Below, piece after piece: positions 6,063 through 8,387 of a stretch of DNA of 8,387 bases. Source of the DNA: JAHEJA01 sp965657215 (GTDB taxonomy: Bacteria; Pseudomonadota; Alphaproteobacteria; Rhodobacterales; Rhodobacteraceae); contig CBFHNR010000039.1 in assembly GCA_965657215.1 (NCBI GenBank), positions 1 to 8,387 of the forward strand, written 5' to 3'. The notes under the pieces were generated by a model. That model did not search any database. It was not told where the DNA came from and saw only the letters and a program-made list of their open reading frames with translations. The stretch's first letter is position 1; every line of letters starts with the position of its first letter. The translations under genes were made by a program, and so were the position numbers.

Positions 6063-6101
6063 ATGCGATTCGGTACATATATCAGCATAACCAAATCGCA
6101 T
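6063..6101 (-). promoter_or_regulatory. Candidate TetR operator: 12-bp inverted repeat overlapping the TetR promoter
   Basis: ATGCGATTCGGT (6063-6074) and ACCAAATCGCAT (6090-6101) are inverted copies matching at 11 of 12 positions, separated by 15 bp. The dyad ends 24 bp before the TetR start codon. On the minus strand it covers a plausible promoter: TTGATG (-35, 6104-6099), 17 bp, TATATG (-10, 6081-6076). Placement and symmetry are as expected for autorepression. Binding by this TetR protein is inferred. Confidence 0.72.
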
Positions 6102-6104
6102 CAA
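6076..6104 (-). promoter_or_regulatory. Predicted promoter of the TetR-membrane protein-HD operon
   Basis: The minus strand reads TTGATG (6104-6099, four of six to the -35 consensus), a 17-bp spacer and TATATG (6081-6076, four of six to the -10). Transcription would begin near 6069, giving a leader of about 30 nt before ATG 6039. The inverted repeat at 6063-6101 covers nearly all of it. Confidence 0.5.
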
Positions 6105-6151
6105 GACATTCATACTTGCCTCAACATTAAATAATTTGGGCTCATTGCAGA

Positions 6152-6194
6152 CTTTTGAACCCTTTACAGTAATTTCTTCCAGGGGGTTCAAAAG
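6152..6194. repeat. Perfect 11-bp inverted repeat in the ProX-TetR gap
   Basis: CTTTTGAACCC (6152-6162) and GGGTTCAAAAG (6184-6194) are exact inverted copies around a 21-nt loop. Read on the plus strand, two further U-G pairs are possible. A second, mutually exclusive pairing exists between ATTTCTT (6172-6178) and AAGAAAT (6192-6198). The site lies about 73 bp downstream of the ProX stop and upstream of the TetR promoter. It could end transcription of the kinase/ProX operon, but no T tract follows on the minus strand, so another role such as operator or intergenic repeat is open. Confidence 0.6.
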
Positions 6195-6266
6195 AAATAG
6201 CTAGGTATTGTCAGTAACACCGATGCGGCAATCATGTGGAAATATGCAGCCAAGCTACCAGAGTAA

Positions 6267-6800
6267 TCAGAGGTCAATCCAAACTGGCGACACGTCGATC
6301 TTGTCAAAGAACGCCATCAATCCCTCAGGCGTGATTTCAACCGTCCTGTCGTTCACGAGGGGATGCACATAGAGCTTGGAACAGGATTTCAGCTCACGAT
6401 CCATAAACAACTGCACCCCCGACTTCACGCCGTTGATCATGGACAAGGGCGTCACGGCTCCGGGCCTGACGCCTAAGTTTTCCAGCAATCTATCAGCTGA
6501 GCCAAATGACAACCGACCTGTTCCCAATGTCGTGTGCAAGCTCTTGAGCTCAATCAGCCTGTCTTGTTCTGCAACCACCAAAATATTGCGTTTTTTGTTA
6601 TCGCGGAAATAGAGGTTCTTGATATGGCCCCCGCCATCAGCTGTTGACAGAAACTGATGCTGAACCTGCTTAGCATCCTCGACGGTGCGCAAAGGAACAT
6701 GATCAAAGCGCTGAAATTCAATGTCCCATGCCGTCAACTGATCTAGCAATGCATCCGACGACATCGGGAGGCTATCTTGAAATTGTGATGACGCGTCCAT
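6267..6800 (-). CDS. YbaK/ProX-type aminoacyl-tRNA deacylase (prolyl-tRNA editing family)
   Basis: A 177-residue cytosolic protein of the YbaK/ProRS-associated editing fold. Family members hydrolyse mischarged tRNA, classically Ala-tRNA(Pro). Seen in order: the N-terminal FDHVPLRTVEDA (32-43), GGHIKNLYFRD (57-67) with the family's key lysine at Lys61, the LVVAEQDRLIELKSL strand-helix (74-88), LGVRPGAVTPLSMIN (109-123) and the C-terminal HPLVN (146-150). Length and motif order resemble free-standing ProX more than YbaK or a ProRS INS domain. I chose ATG 6800, preceded by AAGGGA at 7-nt spacing and giving the usual family length. An in-frame ATG at 6857 overlaps the kinase stop as TGATG and would add 19 poorly matching residues, but cannot be excluded. 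It is last of a minus-strand set with the COQ8-like kinase; no functional link is known. Confidence 0.9.
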   Translation of the reverse strand: MDASSQFQDSLPMSSDALLDQLTAWDIEFQRFDHVPLRTVEDAKQVQHQFLSTADGGGHIKNLYFRDNKKRNILVVAEQDRLIELKSLHTTLGTGRLSFGSADRLLENLGVRPGAVTPLSMINGVKSGVQLFMDRELKSCSKLYVHPLVNDRTVEITPEGLMAFFDKIDVSPVWIDL

Positions 6801-6856
6801 GACCTTGTCCCTTTCTATGTGTCTGATCTGCAACTTAACCGTGACGTCGATTGCCA

Positions 6857-8185
6857 TCAACGCGATTTTAGACGGGTTAAGATATCGAGAACAGGAATTT
6901 GCGCGTCTAGCGATTTAAAAAACAGAACAAACCCAATGATTTTCCGCTGAGTAAACAGCAAATCCGTTGGGACATTGCTTGGCGGAAGCAAATCTCTGTA
7001 AATATTGATATTATTGACATCAATCATATCGAAAATTCGGGTCGTTCCAAAATCAAAAACGGGCGAGGCGCTGAGCTCTTGGAAAACTTGGGCAAGCAAT
7101 TCATCTACGAAATGCTCCATCTCCCCCTGTACCCGATCAGGCATGAGGCCGTGACGTTTCATAACGTGCTTTACGGCTTGCGGATCAAATGTGAGACCTG
7201 CCTCTAAGAGATCATGGTATATGGCGAGGCTCGACGGGGACATCTCGCAACAGGCGCCGAAATCCAAGAGAGTTAAGGATTTATTCGCTGGATCCACCAA
7301 GTAATTTGCCAAATTCGGATCTGTTTGAACCACATTGAAATCGAAAATCTCCGCCAACAGAAGTTCGAACAAATCTTTCGCCAGAGCATTTTTGTCTTCT
7401 TGAGCCCAGTCCTTGGCTGTCTCTAGCGGTGCCCCATTTTCAAACGACATACCAAGGATTGTTTTGGTGGTGAGCGCGTCATAAACGATAGGAACAGAAA
7501 GACCCTCATGCGCGTTCAGATGACCTGCAAAACGACGCATGTAGTTGGCTTCGACGCCATAGTCCGTTTCTTGTTGTAGCTGGGCAATACACTGGGATGC
7601 GTAATACTCAAGATCAACGGATGTGGGCGCTAAATTGAGCCTCTTAATCACAGAAACGAGGGTCTTCACATCGCTTTCAATCGTTTCGCGCACATTTGGA
7701 AATTGCACTTTGATCGCAACTTTTTCACCTGTTTTCAAAACAGCTTGATGCACCTGACCGATAGAGGCCGCCGCAATGGGACGCACATCGAACGAGCGAA
7801 ATTGTGTCTGCCATCCTGTGCCCCATTCACGATCTAAAACGTGTTTTAGCTGGCGCGGTGGCATGGCGTAGCCAGAGGCGCGTAGCTCAGCCAGTATTGC
7901 AGATAATTCGGGGGTCAGCACCACAGAGTCATCGATAGACATCAGCTGACCCAATTTCATCGCCGCCCCGCGCAGATGCTTGAGGGACTGAACCGTGGCC
8001 TTAAGGTTATGAGGTGTCAACACGGCCTTTTGGTAGTCAACTGACCCAGTTGTGATCAAATCCTTGATCAACGCCCCCCCTGCATTCCCGCCAATACGCA
8101 TCATAAGCGCCGCAGTCCGTGCCGTTCGCTCAAACCGAGAGGACGGAACCCGTGCCGTGCCATGTTTATCTGCCTGCAGGGCCAT
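6857..8185 (-). CDS. ABC1/COQ8-like (ADCK3-type) atypical kinase family protein
   Basis: A 442-residue member of the UbiB/ABC1 protein-kinase-like family, whose best-known members support ubiquinone synthesis as ATPases. Signature elements in order: KLGQ (77-80) in the N-terminal extension, the Ala-rich loop IAAASIGQVH (137-146) in place of a Gly-rich loop, Lys159 (VAIKVQ), the ETDY ExD motif (206-209), the catalytic segment QTDPNLANY (287-295) and DFG (308-310). QTDPN.AN rather than DPHPGN puts it with the COQ8/ADCK3 branch, not E. coli-type UbiB; no C-terminal membrane anchor pair is evident. The start is uncertain: ATG 8185 follows the upstream stop by 1 nt with a weak ribosome site. GTG 8203 (GGAA 8 nt upstream) and TTG 8224 are in-frame alternatives overlapping the previous gene. 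The stop lies 56 nt before ProX. Lipid or quinone role is inferred from family. Confidence 0.92.
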   Translation of the reverse strand: MALQADKHGTARVPSSRFERTARTAALMMRIGGNAGGALIKDLITTGSVDYQKAVLTPHNLKATVQSLKHLRGAAMKLGQLMSIDDSVVLTPELSAILAELRASGYAMPPRQLKHVLDREWGTGWQTQFRSFDVRPIAAASIGQVHQAVLKTGEKVAIKVQFPNVRETIESDVKTLVSVIKRLNLAPTSVDLEYYASQCIAQLQQETDYGVEANYMRRFAGHLNAHEGLSVPIVYDALTTKTILGMSFENGAPLETAKDWAQEDKNALAKDLFELLLAEIFDFNVVQTDPNLANYLVDPANKSLTLLDFGACCEMSPSSLAIYHDLLEAGLTFDPQAVKHVMKRHGLMPDRVQGEMEHFVDELLAQVFQELSASPVFDFGTTRIFDMIDVNNINIYRDLLPPSNVPTDLLFTQRKIIGFVLFFKSLDAQIPVLDILTRLKSR

Positions 8186-8186
8186 A

Positions 8187-8387
8187 TTATTTGTAATGCT
8201 CACGCCGCGTTCCGAAATCGGCAACTCGTTTCCGCCATGCGCGATAGGATCCTGGCTTTAACTGAGAGCGCATCAGCTGAACGACTTCTTTTTCGCGCAA
8301 TCCATATTCCGCTTTGATCGTTGCAAAGGCAACATGATCAGACAATGCCATTTGAATGACATCGCTGACCTGTGCTTGCGTCAATTT
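8187..8387 (-). CDS. DUF2805/TIGR03643-family small protein, N-terminus beyond window
   Basis: The visible 66 residues end in RREHYK and remain open at the window edge, so the true start lies a few codons outside. The TTG at 8384 is not needed as a start. The sequence is a compact helical DNA-binding-like unit: VSDVIQMALSDHVAFATIKAEYGL, then REKEVVQLMRSQLKPGSYRAWRKRV, the last part being the recognisable family signature. There are no membrane segments. The function is unknown. From memory, genes of this family often lie beside iron-sulfur bacterial cryptochrome/photolyase genes, which would be upstream and out of sight here. Its stop is 1 nt from the kinase ATG, so the two are probably co-transcribed. 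Confidence 0.85.
   Translation of the reverse strand, partial: KLTQAQVSDVIQMALSDHVAFATIKAEYGLREKEVVQLMRSQLKPGSYRAWRKRVADFGTRREHYK

Noticed and set aside
5838..6191. Minus-strand 117-residue frame overlapping the TetR start
   Set aside because: It is an alternative frame of the TetR coding region and its promoter, with no domain of its own.
6801..6857. Longer ProX start at ATG 6857
   Set aside because: The TGATG overlap is attractive, but the extra 19 residues do not fit the family and ATG 6800 has a better ribosome site. Kept as an alternative only.
1..8387. Mobile element, CRISPR or defence island
   Set aside because: No transposase, integrase, regularly spaced repeat array, tRNA attachment site or nuclease motif was found. 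The HD protein resembles a metabolic hydratase-type group, not Cas3 or a known defence effector.

Overview
The window reads as chromosomal DNA from a Rhodobacterales (Roseobacter-type) alphaproteobacterium. The evidence is the protein style: the type 1 isopentenyl-diphosphate isomerase is close to what I remember from Rhodobacteraceae, and the sugar-acid enzymes and the COQ8-like kinase also fit. GC content looks moderate. The assignment is inference from recognised families, not a database result. I see no rRNA, tRNA, CRISPR array, transposase or phage gene.

Layout. (1) 1-3407, carbohydrate or sugar-acid catabolism: an SMP-30/gluconolactonase-type lactonase on the minus strand (3' end cut by the window) diverges across a 168-bp intergenic region from a plus-strand operon. 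That operon holds a beta-hydroxyacid dehydrogenase, a short-chain dehydrogenase (start overlapping the previous stop as ATGA) and a fumarylacetoacetate-hydrolase-family enzyme. Lactonase, SDR and FAH-family hydrolase are the parts of a non-phosphorylative deoxysugar route, in which a lactone is opened, a 2-keto-3-deoxy acid is oxidised to a 2,4-diketo acid, and that is cleaved to pyruvate plus a small acid. The sugar dehydrogenase and dehydratase are not in view. (2) 3494-4024, a complete idi gene for isoprenoid precursors. (3) 4025-4175, a convergent gap with two inverted-repeat structures. (4) 4176-6039, a minus-strand operon of TetR regulator, small multi-pass membrane protein and HD-domain hydrolase, with a strong 12-bp-arm dyad over the predicted TetR promoter. 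(5) 6040-6266, an intergenic region with that operator and a perfect 11-bp inverted repeat. (6) 6267-8387, a minus-strand set: DUF2805/TIGR03643 small protein (N-terminus outside the window), COQ8-like ABC1 atypical kinase, and a YbaK/ProX-type aminoacyl-tRNA deacylase.

The least explained parts are the TetR-membrane protein-HD operon with its operator, and the sugar operon with a dehydrogenase whose substrate loop departs from the usual family motif. The rest is recognisable metabolism and housekeeping. I found no clear evidence of a new defence or mobile system.
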